A stretch of DNA of 64,000 nucleotides from Asterochloris sp. CNOR1 (GCA_963969365.1 OZ017749.1:3906001-3970000); one strand, 5' to 3'; positions 43,779 through 58,700 are shown, counted from the first letter of the stretch. Made by a program: numbers and translations. The notes: generated from the letters alone by a model not told the origin.

Positions 43779-46700
43779 TCAAGGTCTGAGTCCAGCCCTG
43801 GCCTTGTCAAGAATGTCCTGCCGCATTCTGGGGTAGTCAGGGTTTGCCTTGAGCACTTTGTGGCAGACATCAATGGCCTCCACAAAGCGCTGGGCTTTCA
43901 AATAATTGAAAGCTAGCTTGTAACCAGTGGCTGGGGAGCTCTCGCTCTCATACTTCCAGGCGTTCTCATACTGCTCGGCGGCGTCCTGCAGCATGAAAGG
44001 AGCTGCAACAGCAATGGTCCATGAGGGTTGTGTCAAGGCTGCTCTGGATCAGCACCATGAGCAGGAACATGCCAGGCATGGCTGCCTTGCCAGAAATGTG
44101 TAGCTTCACACCAGCAACAGAGCTGAACATGTCGCCACAAGCAGGGGGGCAAGCGTAGCACTGTACCACGGCAGGGCAGGGCGAGTTGCAGCAGGCATAA
44201 GTACTGAGTTGCAGCAGGCATACTATGTGCTGTGCACTCACCTTGTAAGCCTGCTCCCGCTCCAAGATGGCACCCAGGCACTCCCATGCCCGCCCACATG
44301 AAGCATTGTAGCGGATGCACCTGCGGCACAGCTCCTGCAAGCCACAGGTGCCAGCCTTGTGGGTATCACCGACTCTGGTAGAGGCAGCCAGATGGAGCTC
44401 AGTATGCCTTTGCTCAGGCCGGGACTGCTGCACAGCTGTGATCAAGCTCGACGTGTGTGGAATGGCGGCTTAGATGTCCTGGGTTCTGCCTGCTTGCTGG
44501 TCAGCTGCCATCCGTGTTGGTGGCTGAGGTCTGCTGCACCACGCTGTAGGTCGCAACAGACTTGCAGACTGCAGATAGTCTGCACAGTGTCAGCTTCAGC
44601 GCAATGGTCTCTGCTATGTGACACTGACAGCCTGGTGGTGGCTGCAGGGCTGCTTTTGATAAGCTGAAGGTGCTGGCACAGCGGCAAGCCTGCCTGTGTC
44701 ACGTCCACCAGCCTGCTACTGCTGTAATGCTGGTAGCGGCAAGCCTGCCTGTGTCTACTTCCACAAGCCTGCTGCTGCTTTAGGCTTAAACTCAAGGTGC
44801 CCGCACAGCAGCAGGCCTGCGCATCTCACGTCCACCTGCCATGGCTGCAGGTCTTCAAGCGCAAGGCCAGCATTCCAACACTGGCAGGCTTGCCTGCGCC
44901 AGGTTAAACTTCCCGCCCTGGATGTGAATGTCGGCCAGCAGCAGCCAGGCGCGCTCAAACTCCTCCCCCTGCTCGCTGGTGAAGGCCATCTTTTGGATGC
45001 GCTTGAGCTGGTTCCTGCACACACATATGATCCTTGACGGTTTGCGCCGCCTTCTAGTGGACACATTGTCTTGAGAAGGTGCTGAGAGGGTTCTCTGCAA
45101 GTGGGGCAGAGGGGCTTGAGGAGCTCTGAGGGGATGCGTCCTGAGTGCGCTTCAGCTGGTGCCTGCACACAATGGCACAGGAGCTCTGGTGGAGTGGAGG
45201 TATTGAGAGGGTGCTCCACTTGTTCTGGGTCTCTGCAGGTGGGGTACAGGGAATTTACAGTACTGAGAGAGTGCACTGCAAGTGGGCCAGAAGGTGTTGA
45301 GAGGGTGCTCCACTCGTGGGACAGAGGAGCTCACATGTTACTGTGAGGGTGCTCTGCCAGCGGGGCAAGCATGCTGAGAGGATGCTGAAACAGTTGAGAT
45401 GGTGCTTGGAAAGAAATATTTTTATATGGTGCCCATGAAAGGGGCCAGGAATGCCAGTCGAGCACATTGCATGGGTGGTAGCGCAGGGCCAGGCGGCTGG
45501 CCCAAAGCTGTGGCTGTTTTTCGCACATGGGGCCAGCGAGGTCTTTGATGGAAGAAGCACACAATGCTGTGTGACCTGCCGCCACACTCCCCGGTGGCAG
45601 GTACTGATAGCTAGCAGCAGCGCATGCCAACCTGGCACGAGGCGCACTGGCAGGCATGCAGGTGCGGGCACTTCTGCGCCTTGCTTCCCGATGCTGCCTG
45701 CAGCAGGCTTGGCCTCACAGCCTTGCACAGCTACCTGCTGCAGCAGACAGCCATGTAGATGCCCTTGACCACAGTCTGCATGCTCCAAATGCAACATCCT
45801 GCCACTGGAGAGAGCGAAACCTTGCCTGGCTGGTCGGGTCTGCCTGAGCAACAGCAGACAGCAGAGCATGCGTGACCGAAGGGGCTCTTTCTAAGCAGCA
45901 ATCGAGAGCACTGCTTGCCTGGCCTAGCGGGGCTGTTCAAGCAACATCAGAGAGCGGGGCGTGCTTCGTCAGTCAGGTCTGCCTGAGCAACAGCAGACAG
46001 CAAGACTTGCATGATCTATGGGGCTCCCTTGACACAACAACAGAGAGCAGGGCTTGCCTGGCCTTGGGGGTCTGCCTGAGCAGCATGAAGCCGCTTGCCA
46101 GCGCCAGCACCACAGGCACGTTGTCGCGATCCGCGGCCGCCACCTCCAGCAGCTGACTGACCGCCAACTCCACCTGGTCCTGTGCTCCCGTGGCCATCAG
46201 AGCATAGCAGCTCAGCACCTGCGCAGCGCGAGCACACCATAAATTTGCCCAAGGTCTCCTCTGTCAGGCACTGTGTGATGAGTGTCGCCAAACGTGTGGA
46301 TCGGCTGGCAAGCAGGCAGGTATGGTGCATATGCTCATATGGAGCTACTGCCATGGCATGGCAGTGAACCGGTGAGGTACGGAAACAGCGTTTGGGCTCT
46401 GAATCTGGGATGCTTCGTGCATGACTACAAGTAAAAGGGGTGGAGATGGTTGCTGCCCCAGCAGCAGAGGCAAGCCGTCAGAGAAGAGTGGGAGGCAGAC
46501 CTGGGTCGACAGCTCAGCTCCATGGCAACAAGGGCTGCATGAACACAAAGGTCAACGTTGCTTAGATTGGAGCAAGCAGGCATGCTTGGTGCGTGTCAGC
46601 AGCCCAGCTCCGCAGCAACAAGCGCTGCATGAGGACAGTGGTCAACACCGCTCAGGTGGGCGCTCCTGGCAGCAAGTGCCTGCCAATCATTGGAACACCT

Positions 46701-49700
46701 GCAGATCCTTGCTGGCTAGAGCTTCACATCTGAGCAGGACAGTGGCAGGTGCCTGGACGGGCACTGCTGCAGCTACGAGTGCCAACAGGCTTGCCGCCGA
46801 ACCCAGGCCCAGCTGCGCACCTGGTGCTGAGTGGCGGTCTCCTTAATGATATGCATGGCTGGCTAGCCCTTTACTTCTGTGCAAAACACTGGCAGGTGCA
46901 TGGCTGCCGGCCTGTTTGGCGGCTGCAGCAAATTCTAAGAGGCTGGCCGCCGAACTTCAGGCCCAGCTCACATCTGGTGCTGGGTGGTGGTCTCCTTTGT
47001 GATGTGCATGTCTGGCTAGAGCTTCGCTTCTGTGCAAAACAGTGGCAGATGCATGGCTGCCGGCCTGTTTGGGGGCTGGTACAGCAACGCGTGCCAACAG
47101 GCTTGCCGCTGCACCCCAGGCCCAGCTGCGCACCTGGTGCTGAGTGGCGGTCCCCTCTGTAACGCGCACATCTGCCAGCAGCTTCTGGGCAGCCGCGGCT
47201 GCATCTGCGTTGGGGGTCCGGGGGCCCGCGCTGCCGCTGTCAGCCCACATGGCCTCGATCTCGGGGTGCAGGTAGATCTTGACCATCTCAAAGGTGGCGC
47301 GGGCGCCCCTGCAGCACACAGGCTGTGCAGGTTGGCCTGAGGGGTGGCTGATATGGGTTTGCCCCCCCCCACCCCCCCCCCCCCTCCCCCAATGGACTGT
47401 AGCATTTTGAGGGGCAGCTGATCATCAGCAATAAAGTCTTCTGAAGTGCAGTCGCTTGAGGGGTAGCTAATGATGTGCAGTTGCTTGAGGGGCAGCTGAT
47501 GGTGGGCTTGCCCCTCAGAAGTGCAGTCTGACAAGGGGCAGCTGATTGCGGGCTCGCCTCCCGAACAGTGCAGCTTCCTGAGCGACACCCAGGGAAGCTG
47601 ACGATAGGCTTGCCTCCCACGGAGTGCAGCCTCTTCACAGACAGCACATGGCGCAACACGATGCAGGGGCCCTGTGCAGTCCTGTGCTGACGAGGCGCGG
47701 CACAGTGCAGGGATCATCTGCAGTCCTGTGCTGCGGCATTTGACTATATGTGACATGGCAGGACCCTGTGGGGTGTTCTCACCACTCGTGGTCCCTCCTG
47801 GCCGCGTTGAAGAAGCGCAGCGCCTCACGGTCGCGGCTGCTGTAGCGAGCGGCCAGGCCTCGGCAGTAGTTCAGGCCTGCAGGGGGGAAAGCAGACACCT
47901 CTCACCAGATGTTCACAAGCAGCAGCAGCGATGTCAAAGACATGTCCCTTGAACAGAGGTTCAACCGCAGCTGCCGAGCATGTCGGCATGGGTGCCATCA
48001 GGCATTGCACCAGTCGGGGGACCAATGTGGTGGGGCACAGCTCGCTTCAAATGACATTTTCATTCAATTAGCAAAGCCCAGCAACAACGCTTTACAGTGC
48101 TCCCAGCCAGCAAGTGCTCCTGCAGCGCTGTGGCCCAGATCCTGGTTGATGTCAAGCGTCAAGTGGATCACTGGCCAGCTGCTGCACCAGTGCAGGTTCC
48201 TGCCCGCAAAAGGAAGGGGACCCCCAAGCAAAGCTGGAAGAATACCCTCGTGACAAACTCAGGCACTCAGGTGTCCCACCTGCCAACAAAACCGCCCCAC
48301 AACTGCTACACGATGCCCTAGTGATGCATCCAGGCAGTCAGCCTGTTCACCTGCCGACGAAGACCCCCGCACCATCTTCTGCAGCGACGCCTGCAGGTGC
48401 TTCTCCCCCTCGGCGATGCGCCCAGCCCGCCGCAGCAGGGACATCAGCTGCGCCAGAGCCACATAATGGTCCGGCCGCCTCTCCAGAATCTGCCTGACCA
48501 GCCCCAATGCAGCGCCAAACTGCTCCTGCAGGGACACCACACGGAATATATTCGACAAGATGCAGCTTTGTTGAGTCTGCTTATGCACTGGTGTTGGGTG
48601 AGCCCCGTACTCCGCGCCAACCTTCCTTCTGCCCTGTAACAGCACACAGGGTTTGCTGAGAAATTTGAGCTCGTTCATGTCTGCTTCAGGACTGTGGGAC
48701 AGACCTCTGCACAGCGCCAACTGCGTCTGCGGGTGCACAGCCCAGGACCTGCCAGAAGGGTGCAGCTCTGAGACGGTTATCAGAAACTGTGGTATGATCC
48801 ATTGCAATCAGTGCGCACATCTTGTGTTGCGCCATAGGTGGGCGGTGGCAGAGGCACAGAGACTGAGCAGCCACAGCATGCATGCACTAGACCTGACGAC
48901 ATGCTGTGGCACCATGCATGCATGTGACTCCTCATCAGGGGGGAGTGCAGCTCTGCCAGCATCATTCAGTCTGCGGGCACGCTGACCGGACAAGACACGA
49001 CAGGTCCCTGCTGGATGTTACCCTCTGCTAGCAGCTGGCTCCCTGACAGCGCAAAGCATCACAAGGTCACCTGCTAACTGCCCATCTTTGCTGTCGTCAC
49101 CTGGTTTGGCGCTATTGCAGCTGCACACACCGCAAGCCAGCCAGCAATGTACCACACAAACTATCATCACCATGTGTCTCCAAGACTTGCTGTGGCGCGG
49201 TGCCATCAGCAGCAGTAAACACCACCCCATTGACTGTCTGCCCTGTGCAGGGAGTGCTGAATGGTGCCTGAAATGTTACATTCAACCACCGGGTTTGGCC
49301 CACAGAGTGGCTGACCTGCTGGAACTGCATCTCTGCCAGCATCATCTGGGCTTCATCGTTGTCAGGGTCCAGGGCCAGCAGGCGCTGGCAGACCTCCTGC
49401 AGAGCGGCCACAGTGCAGGGCTGCGGCAGGAGCAGCCTCAATCGTGCTGGACTGCCTGAGCACCAGCTGGCTGGCTGCCATGCAGAGGCACGTGTGAGCC
49501 GGACTGCCAGGACACATTGCACAGGCATGTGTAGAGGTTGTGAGTCAACTCTGTTCGTGCTGCCAACCAGGTCACTGGCTGCCCGTACCTGGCCATCCTC
49601 TGCCTGCCCCTGCGCCAAGTGCAGCTTCACCAGCGCCATGGCTGCCCCCGCGTGCCCCTCGTGGACACGCAGGGCTTCCTTGTACGCATCAGTGGCCTGC

Positions 49701-52700
49701 AGGGCACCTGGGGTGCTCTACAACGCTGATGCGATGCTGCAGGGTCAACCAAGTTTTTTGTTTTACAACATTAGAGGACTTGGGAATGCTTGCTCTCTGT
49801 GCAGGCGCTGCTGCAGTGGCTGGTGGGCGACATCTTGCGACAAGCAGCTGCCTGCGCTCAGATGTATTTCAGGCAAGCAGTCACTAGGGGGCTTGCCGCA
49901 GGGGACCAAGGCATATGTGCCCAGGGCAGCTGCTACAGGGCCCAGAAGGGTCTCTGCCATTGGTGGAAACCAAGGGATGCAGGAAGGTGTGCATTGAGGA
50001 GCTGCAAAGGGGACTTGCAAAGAAAGTGAAGAAGTGCGCCTGCTGCAGGCAGCACAAAGTGGTTTCTGCCACCGGTGGAGGCGCTCAGATACAGGAAGGT
50101 GGGCATGGAGGAGCTGTCGGCGGGGTTTGAGAGTAAGCTGCAAAGGCAGCTGCTGCAAGGCCAGAGTTGATCCGGCACGCTGCTGGAGGGCAAACCCTGT
50201 GCTGAGCTGCACGTTTCCTCATCCACCGCCCCTGCTCTGTGGTTGTGTGTGCAGCAAACCAATTTGCCAGCACCAAAACCACTCCCCCAATGGTTTCAGT
50301 CGCTGGTACAAATGCCTGCCCACCAGCCAGCATGGCTGAGCCCACCTCTGGTGCTGTCACCCCTCCTGTACACTCACCGCCTCCACTTTGTGCTGCGCTG
50401 CAAAGTACTCTGCCAGCTCCACAATCATGTCGGCCACGCTCTCCCTGCGCTGGCGCATGTGGTCGGGGTGCTCCCCGCGCATGGCCGCCAGCAGGTCTGC
50501 AGCGGCCGCCTGGGCCTGGCGGTGCAGCAGCTCATACTGCCCGGAGGCGTCTGGGCCGCCCCTGCCCTGCAAGCATGGAGACGACTGCGTCTGCCAATCA
50601 TAGCATTGCCACTCTGTGCCCGGCAAGGCAGCAGCTCATACTGACAGAGAGGGGCTGGGGACCATCAAGCAGCCCCTGCCCTGCAGGATCTTGTCTGGCA
50701 GTGTTATCATGGCCTTCCTATGCCTGGCAGGGGGCAGCAGCTTGAGCGGTTGGGGTCCACCAGAGCAGCCCTGCAGGGACGTTCCTGCCCGTGATTGCAA
50801 AGCTGGCTTCACTACAGCACTGCTGAAGCATGGCAGCTGGCCACCGGAATTGTGACTGCACTCTGCACTATGGTGCGGCTAGCCTAAATGCAGCATTCAT
50901 TGTAAACAAAGGCTGCTGCAAGAAGGGCACCTGTTGCACAAAGTGTGGCACCATGACACACACTGCTAAGCTGTTCATACTTTGCAGCTCATGAGCTGCA
51001 GTCGACCAAGTGCTGCAGTGTAAGATCGCCACTTTCAGCATGGATGGGCACCACAGCTCTGGAGCTGCATTGCAGCAAGGTGTCCCTGACAGCATATGAT
51101 ATATCAGAAAAGCTAATGCCAGCACAGCAGCTGGCTTAGCAGCAGCCTTCCACTCTGGTGTTGGCTAACCCAACCTTAGACATTCCTGCTCACCTTTTGC
51201 ACCTTCGCCATAAGGTGTAGGGCTCCCACATTCGTAGCAAGGCTGTCGATTGCCCGCGAGGTCCTCTCTTTCCTCTCCAGGATGCTGTTGAGAACCTGCC
51301 AGGCAGGCAATGGGACTCTCTGAGCAGCCACCAACCACACATGCTGCCAGGTACAGTCACAGCTCTTTGAAGAGGCAAGATAGTCATTGCATGTTAGATG
51401 CTTCGCAGCTTAGCAAACCAGCCATGGCTGCTCTGCTGGCAACCGCGGCATGCCCTCAACTGCTGGCTTTCCAGCAGGTTTTGTATAGACAGTGACAGGG
51501 GCAGATGCTCCTCCAGAGGCCGTCTTCACAGCAGCACATGGAAGTTTGACCCCCGTCTCTTGCATACCTTCTCGGCACCCTCATAGTTCTTCAGACGCAG
51601 CAGCAGCTGGGCCAGCTCCTGCTGCAGCGCCCAGTTGTTGGGGCTGTTGCGGGCAGCCTTGTTGTAGTAGTCCAGGGCGCGTCTACAAGCAGCCCAGCGG
51701 GACGACAATTCTCAAAAGCTTTGGATACTCCTGCCTGAAGCAATGCAATTGCAAGCTTCTTGCGTGCCTGGCTGGCAGATCAAATACCACAATTGTCATG
51801 AGTTTGCTTTGCAGAAGTTGCCATCCATGGCTTATGGTTCAGTATTTGGGGGTTAGAAGGCAGCATCTGCAGGGGGCCTCCTCGCTCAAGAGGTGGCACA
51901 CTTAGCTCAAGGTTGGCTCACTCAATCGAGAAACAAAACAGACATGTACTGCGGCTTGTCAGCCACAGCATGCTGCTGCCAGCAATGGGGCAATCGATGA
52001 GAAGCTTTAAAGGCTTTGGGTGGCTGCTGCAAAACCGCAGGATCTGGGGGCTCTGGCCCTGCCTGCTCACATCCGGCTGATTGCTGTATGTCTGTCGCAG
52101 CACCAGCAGTACTATGGGGTAGCCAAGACAAAGAGCAAGAAGAGCTTCACCTGTACTCATGCACCATGACCAGGCACTTGCCCAGCCTGCTGGCCAGCTC
52201 AGCGTTCTTGGGGTCCTGCTCCAGCGCTGCCTCAAAGGCCTGCGCCCCAGGGGCCGAGATCACTGGCGTGCAACAGGCGCATGATGCAATCATGAGAGGC
52301 ACCATGTTCAAAAAGCTGCAGCTGCCGGCACAGGAGCACCAAGCGCCCTCCATCCAGGCTGTGATGTGCACAAGCAAAGCCAGGAAGGCCTTTGTACTGC
52401 TGGTACCTCTGCAGACTCCAGCATGGAGCAGAGCCCAAGGCCTGAGCATGAAGGCGCACCCCCCGCTCCCAGTGCTGGTGCAGTCTGAGCAATACTGAGG
52501 GTGTGCAGGCCCCCATCACCTTGACGGCCCTCTCCGGCTCATGAATCTGCAGCAGCGCCTCCCCGTACAAGCGGTAGCTGTCAAAGTCACCGTGCTTGTC
52601 CACCAGGTCGCTGTAGCAGCGCGCATAGGCTGCGCGATCGTGCTTGTGGGTCAGGTAGATATCGGCCAGCACGACTCGGGCCCTCAGGAAGAATAGGGAG

Positions 52701-55700
52701 TCCTTGGGGACTGCCCTGCACAAGCAGCCGGTGGAGAGGTCACCAGCATTGGACTTTGTGAGAGGGGCGCACAGGTGTACTGCCCACACAGCATGGCTCA
52801 GGACAGAAGCAGCCTGGCCAGGCCTGGTGAAGGCAGTGCAGCCCACCACGGCACCCACCTCAGCTCCGCGATGGCGGCTGCCAGGTCGCCGCGCTGCACT
52901 GCCAGCTCTGCATTGGCCACCGTCACCTGCACCTCCTCAGGGATGCCCTTGAACTGGTGCAGGGCATCCTGGATCACCTGCAGACACCATGCTCAGCTTT
53001 GTTGACAAGCTTGAACCCGTGCTGGCAGATTAGGGACAGCACTACTGCTGCTGATCACAAGTCCTGTTCATCATTGAGGCCTTCTCAACTGCCAGCCTGC
53101 GGCCCTGCCAGCAGATGCAGACTAAGACACCACCTCGGACCATGAAGCTGCCTAGCAGCAGATGCTAGGCATGGTGCAAGCACATGATGCAGCACGCCGC
53201 ATCCAGAGCCTGTGCCTCTGCGTAAGCTCAATACCAGCCATCATCAAGCTCTCCAGCATGTACAGCAAAGTACTGATGTTGGCTATCTCCAATAGCGTCT
53301 CTATTACCAAGTTGGTATCTTCGGCCGCTTACTCCCTGCCAGGCAATGAAAGTGAGCTTCCCATACTTAGGCATCCCGTACTCAGGATCCTCAGGTTTGG
53401 GGTGCGCCGCATCATGTAGATGGTCATCCCACCTTAGTGGCCTCAGGCAGCTTGTTGGTGGCGGTTAGGGCCTTGGCCAGCAGCAGGTGCATCTGCACGC
53501 GGTCCTGCAGGGTGGGCTCAGGCAGGCGCTTGGCTTGCAGCTTCTTTCTGCAGGAAGCCCACAGCATTTCATCAGAAAGGCACTTTGCTTGCAGCCTGTT
53601 TCTGCAGAAAAACCCACGGCTCTCATCACCACAGATACTTGAGAAGTTTCATCAGGAGCTGCAGGCGGTTGGCCTGCAGCTTCTTTCTGCAGGAACACCC
53701 CCAGGATTCACCAGTAGGGGGCTTGACTTGCAGCTTCCTTCTGCAGGAGAGCCCATGGGATATCATCAGCAGAGGGCTGCACCCGCTCACTCTGGTCAAG
53801 CCTCCTGGCAACCCAGGCCAGGACTCATCTGCAGGGTTAGGGGAAGGTGCCTGACCAGAGCCTCCTTATGTAGGGATGCCCCGAGGAGTGCTTGGGCCAG
53901 TTCAAGGCACCCTTTCTGCACTGGCAAACCTCCAGCAGCCCATGGAGAGGCTTGTGTCGGCTGGGTTCACGAAAGGACAGGTCCACCGGTCAGGCACCTG
54001 CTCCTGTGCAATGCACAGCATGATGGCTGCTGACCTGCCGACGTCTGACAGCTGCCGCTTCACCCCTGGCAGGCCCATGGCGCCCTGAGCAGCCGGACGG
54101 CCTCAGCGGGCTTACCTTCCCCCGGCGCCCATACTGGCAGCCCAGTACCTGGCCTCAGCGTGCACTCCTGGCAGGCGTATGCACTAGCAGGCATGCTGCA
54201 AGAAAGGAAAAAAGACGACCAGGATCTCATGCACATGATGGCTGCTGACCTGCCGACGTCTGACAGCTGCCGCTTCACCCCGGGCAGGCCCATGGCGCCC
54301 TGGAGCAGGCGGATGGCCTCAGCGGGCTTGCCCTCCCCCAGCGCCACATGAGTCCTCACCAGGGCGTAGGCTGCCGACTCCCTCACAGCAAAGTTGGCGC
54401 TCACAGCCTGGTCCAGCGCTTCACCAGCCGAGCTGAGCTTGTCCTGCAGCGCAAGCCACAGAGTTGACCATGATTCAGCTCTAGCTGTGTGTTATGGATT
54501 GAGTTAGAGGATTGCCTGACCTGGAGCAGCCCTGAGCACATGCGTTTTGGTGACTTCAGCCATGCTGAGCTTGTCCTGTAGCACAAGCCACTGACTGGCT
54601 GTCAATGAGCTACATTAGACTATGTGAACTCAGGTCAGCTGGACTGAGAGGAGGGTTGCCTGACTTCAAGCAGACATCCTCATTGGGTACTCAGCAAAGC
54701 TGAGTGTGTCCTTTCACCTACAGTGTGCTCCGTTTCAAAGCAGTGCCTACCTTGAGTTGCCCTGAGCGCCCAACTGGATGTAAGCTGAGTTGAGTCTGTT
54801 GGGCAGCGCATGCAACCAGCAGGGCTGTCAGAGCCCCAGAAGAATGTCTTCCGGCAGCTGGCACTTTGGGTCTCAGCTGAGCAGCACAGATGACAGGATT
54901 GCTTGCAATAAGGCTGCGCTTGCGCGCAAGCTGGTTGGCATGGTGAGCTTTTTTCAACTACTGATGCCTGGCTGGCCCACAAAATGCTGAGCGGCAGCAT
55001 GGCAGATGCACTGCCAATGCAGATTTGGACAAACAAGTCAGGAAGCGGCTCAGAAGCCTTGGTCACAAACCACAACGTGTGGCATGTCGCCCTGTACCTG
55101 GCACAGGAAGATGTTGGCGGCCAGCAGGTGGGCCTCAAACTCGTCCGGGTTGATGCGCAGCACATCAGCAACCTTGAGCTGCGCCGACTCCAGGCGCCCG
55201 GCCAGGTAGAGGGTGGTGGCCAGCAGCAGGTGTGCCTCCAGGAGCCCAGGACAGTGCTGCGCCAGCAGGTTCAGCACTCTGCAGAGGGCACACTGAGGCG
55301 CCTTGTGCACACAAATTAGCAGCAGGTGACGCCTCACAGCCTAAGCCTGCAAGGAAGAGTCTGCCCACTACCTGAAAGGAAGAGTTTGCCCAATTGGTGT
55401 GGCTCATGTGCATCTAGGCCCCTCACCTCCCATGTCACACTGCATACAACGAGCAGGGGGGAAAGGCTGGCAGGCGTGCTCCATAGCCCCCCCCCCCCCC
55501 CCCCCCCCCAACCAAAAAAAAACTGCAGCAAACACCTCTCAAGGCAGTGCAAAGCATGTGCCATCAGCTGTTGTCTCACACCTCTCGCATCTGGCCAGCA
55601 GGGGGGAGGCTGGCTCTCGCGCCCTGTGGGTGGCGCCCCCCCGGAACTGCAGCAGGAGGCGCACCACCCCCAGCAGGCGCGTGGGGTTCAGACGCACCAG

Positions 55701-58700
55701 GAAGGGCAGGCTGAAGGGCTCCCCCTCGCAGCCCTCCAGGTGGGTCTGCACAGCCTTCTCCAGCAGGGCACCAGCCTGCAGCCCATCTGGATGTAGAAAT
55801 TGCGCAGACTGTATGCTGGACAAGACATCTACAATCTTCAAATGGGTCTGCAAAGCGCTCTCGAACAGGGCACCAGCCCACAGCCATGTGGGTGTTGTCT
55901 GCTCTATGCTGACTTGCCATCTACGCGAGCTTGGCATGGGCCCTCCACCACCCTCCCCTACACTTGAGCCTGCAGCTAGTGTGCAATTTGCTTGATTGTG
56001 ACATCTGCCATGACAAAGGCTGGCTCCATGGCAGGCAGCAGAACCCTAGAGATAACTTAGCAGGTTGCCCAGCTGCAGCCACAGTCAACCCATCTGACTA
56101 TGCTGCCCAAGCTCTGCAGAGTGCAGAGTTCCAACATGGGACAGGCACTCAGGCACTCAGGCAGCGGCAACCTCTGTCGTCAGGTAGTGTCCAGAAAGAT
56201 CAGCATCGTCTTCCAGGGTGTCACATGCGGTGAAATGCGCAGACCCTGCAGCCATTTGACTTGTGGCCAATTGCCACCACCACCATGGCACCTGCAAAGT
56301 CTGCAGACCCCTTGAGTGGATGGACGCAGCACGATCTGGTCACAGCATGCTCACATGGACGACCCTGTCCCCCCTTGCCACTGTGACCACAATAGAAGTG
56401 TGAAATAAAGGAGGAAACCCACCAATCAAGGGCCCATCTGAGCTGGATTGTGCCCATTTGCCAGGCCAGCAAGGCTTGCAGGCAGAGCAGCTGCCTGTGC
56501 CGCCAATGCCAAGCAAGGCCCCACCTGAGCCGGGTTGCTGCCCTTGTGCCAGGCTAGCAAGGCTTGCAGGTAGAGCAATTGCGAGGGCTGCGCTGCCACC
56601 CCACTGGCCCCAACCTCCACCAGAAACTCCAGCTGGCCAGCAGCATCATCCACCTGCAAGCCAGCACACCCAACATGTTGACTGCTAATGTGACTTCACT
56701 GTCTGCTGCAGATGCATGAACCACTGTAGGCCCACCCAAGGGGCTTTCATCATGCTGACGGACTTGCAACCATTGCACCTGCACCTAGCTCAGGTGCTCT
56801 CACATTGCTGCAGAGTGTGCAACAGTGCGCCAGCTCAGCCACTGCCAAGATCCTAAACCTAAGCCCTCTCACCTTGCCGCTGAGCAGCTCGCACTCGATG
56901 GTGCCATACATGGCCCCCATGTCCAGCTCATTCAGGCGGCTGGCTCGGCGATACCGCTCGATGGCGCCTGCTACATCCCCCACCAGCATGCGCTGGTACC
57001 CTGCCTCCACCGCGTACACTGGCGACTGAGGGTCCAACTGTGTGGCTGCCTCTGCCAGTGCGGCCGTCCTCTGGAGGATCTCCATGTCCCGCCCTGCAGC
57101 CAAAGATCAACCTGTTGAAGATTTGCGAGTGGCAGGCGACGCTGCGTGGCGGTCTCTGCCAGGGCGGCTGTCATCTGGTGGATCCTTACGTCCTCCTCTG
57201 CACCCACAGTACAACTTGCCAGGACTTCAGGGAGGCAGACGGAGCTACCAGGATGCCTCCGCCAAAGGCAGCCCTTATCCGCAGGAGCCCATGTCCTGCC
57301 CTGCAACTGCAGTTGCAGGACAACTTGCTGAGACACAGGGAACAATAGCCCGGCATCATTTGCAAACACTACACACACCATTCCTGGCAGTGTGGCCAGC
57401 CACTGGTGACAGAATCCCCTGCAATGCATATATACCTCCTGCAGCTAAATAAAGGCAAACTTATGGCTGTGTAATGCAGGTGAAGTCTTTCACAATGTAA
57501 TGTGCATGTGGAGAGTCACCCATGCAAGCTGCTTCATGAGAGCTTGTGGCTCATAACTAGGATCTGGACCCTGTACAGCAGTATCTGCATAAACCAAATG
57601 CTCAGAAAGCCACCCAAGCGCGCCCACCTGCCAGTCTGGCGCAGGGCTGGGACAGTTGGAAGCACAGGCGGGCGTTGCGTGGCTCCTGCTTGTGCAGGGC
57701 GTCCTCCATCTGCTGGAAGCACACAGAGGCTGCTTGGTTGGTGCCCTTCTGCGCCATCATGTGTACCGCTGCAGGCAGGGCATTTGTCAATGGGGCTTAG
57801 GGTTAAGGGTCTTTGGGCTGCAGCTTGCACAGGACCTGTGCAGAGCCACTGTCTTTTTGAGCTTGCAGCAGGAGATGCCACTCACAGCCAAAGTTCACAA
57901 CTCACAGAATGCAGGGAACCCCATGCTGCTGCTCACACATATGCCCGACACCAGTGCCCACCATGCTGCTTGCGTCCCTGACTTCAGGGCCCCTTGCTGA
58001 CAGCCACTGCGCTCCATCTTGTCCCCACTACCCCATTTCAGTGCAGCAGTGCTGCAATCACATGGTCCTCGCTTGGCCCACTTGCTGCCGCTACCCTGTC
58101 GTGCACTTGATCCAGCAACTGCTGGGCATTGCAATAGTCGCACAACTCTATCTTGGCAGAATATGGCACACCTCGCGAAGATCAGGTCAGACCCCACCTG
58201 ACAGGTGCAGCGCCTCGATGTTGCCAGCGTCCTCCTGCAGCACGCGCCTCACACAGTCCAGCGCCTGGTCCCAGTCCCCAGCAGCCATCAGCAGCTTGGC
58301 TTCCTCTGTCAGGGCAGGCAGGAACCAGGGGAAGCGGGCCACGATTGTGTGGACTGCCTCAATGGCTGCAGCCACGTCGCCGCGGCGCTGCAGGCACCGG
58401 GCCTGGCCCAGAAGAGCCTGCAGAGGCGACAGGGCACTGTTATCACCACAGGTCACCGGGGGGGGAGGTTAAATTGTTCAGGGTTTAGGTTTTGGTACCA
58501 CAGCAAGGCTGAATGGTTGTGTGCAGTCCTCATCCCACCTCCAGATTGCTGGGGTCCTGCTGCAGAGCCTTGCCCAGCAGCCCCTCGGCCTCCCGGAGGT
58601 CCAGCTGCTGGCCAGCAGCGCCCTCCTCTGCGGGGGTGCTGAGGATGACCCAGGCCAGAAGGGTGGCTGCAGCTGTGGGCTGCTGGGACTGGCGCTGCGC

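Noticed and set aside
47016-47828. 270-residue minus-strand frame
   Set aside because: It runs through IFT139 exon and intron sequence in the wrong frame, including C-rich tracts; not coding.
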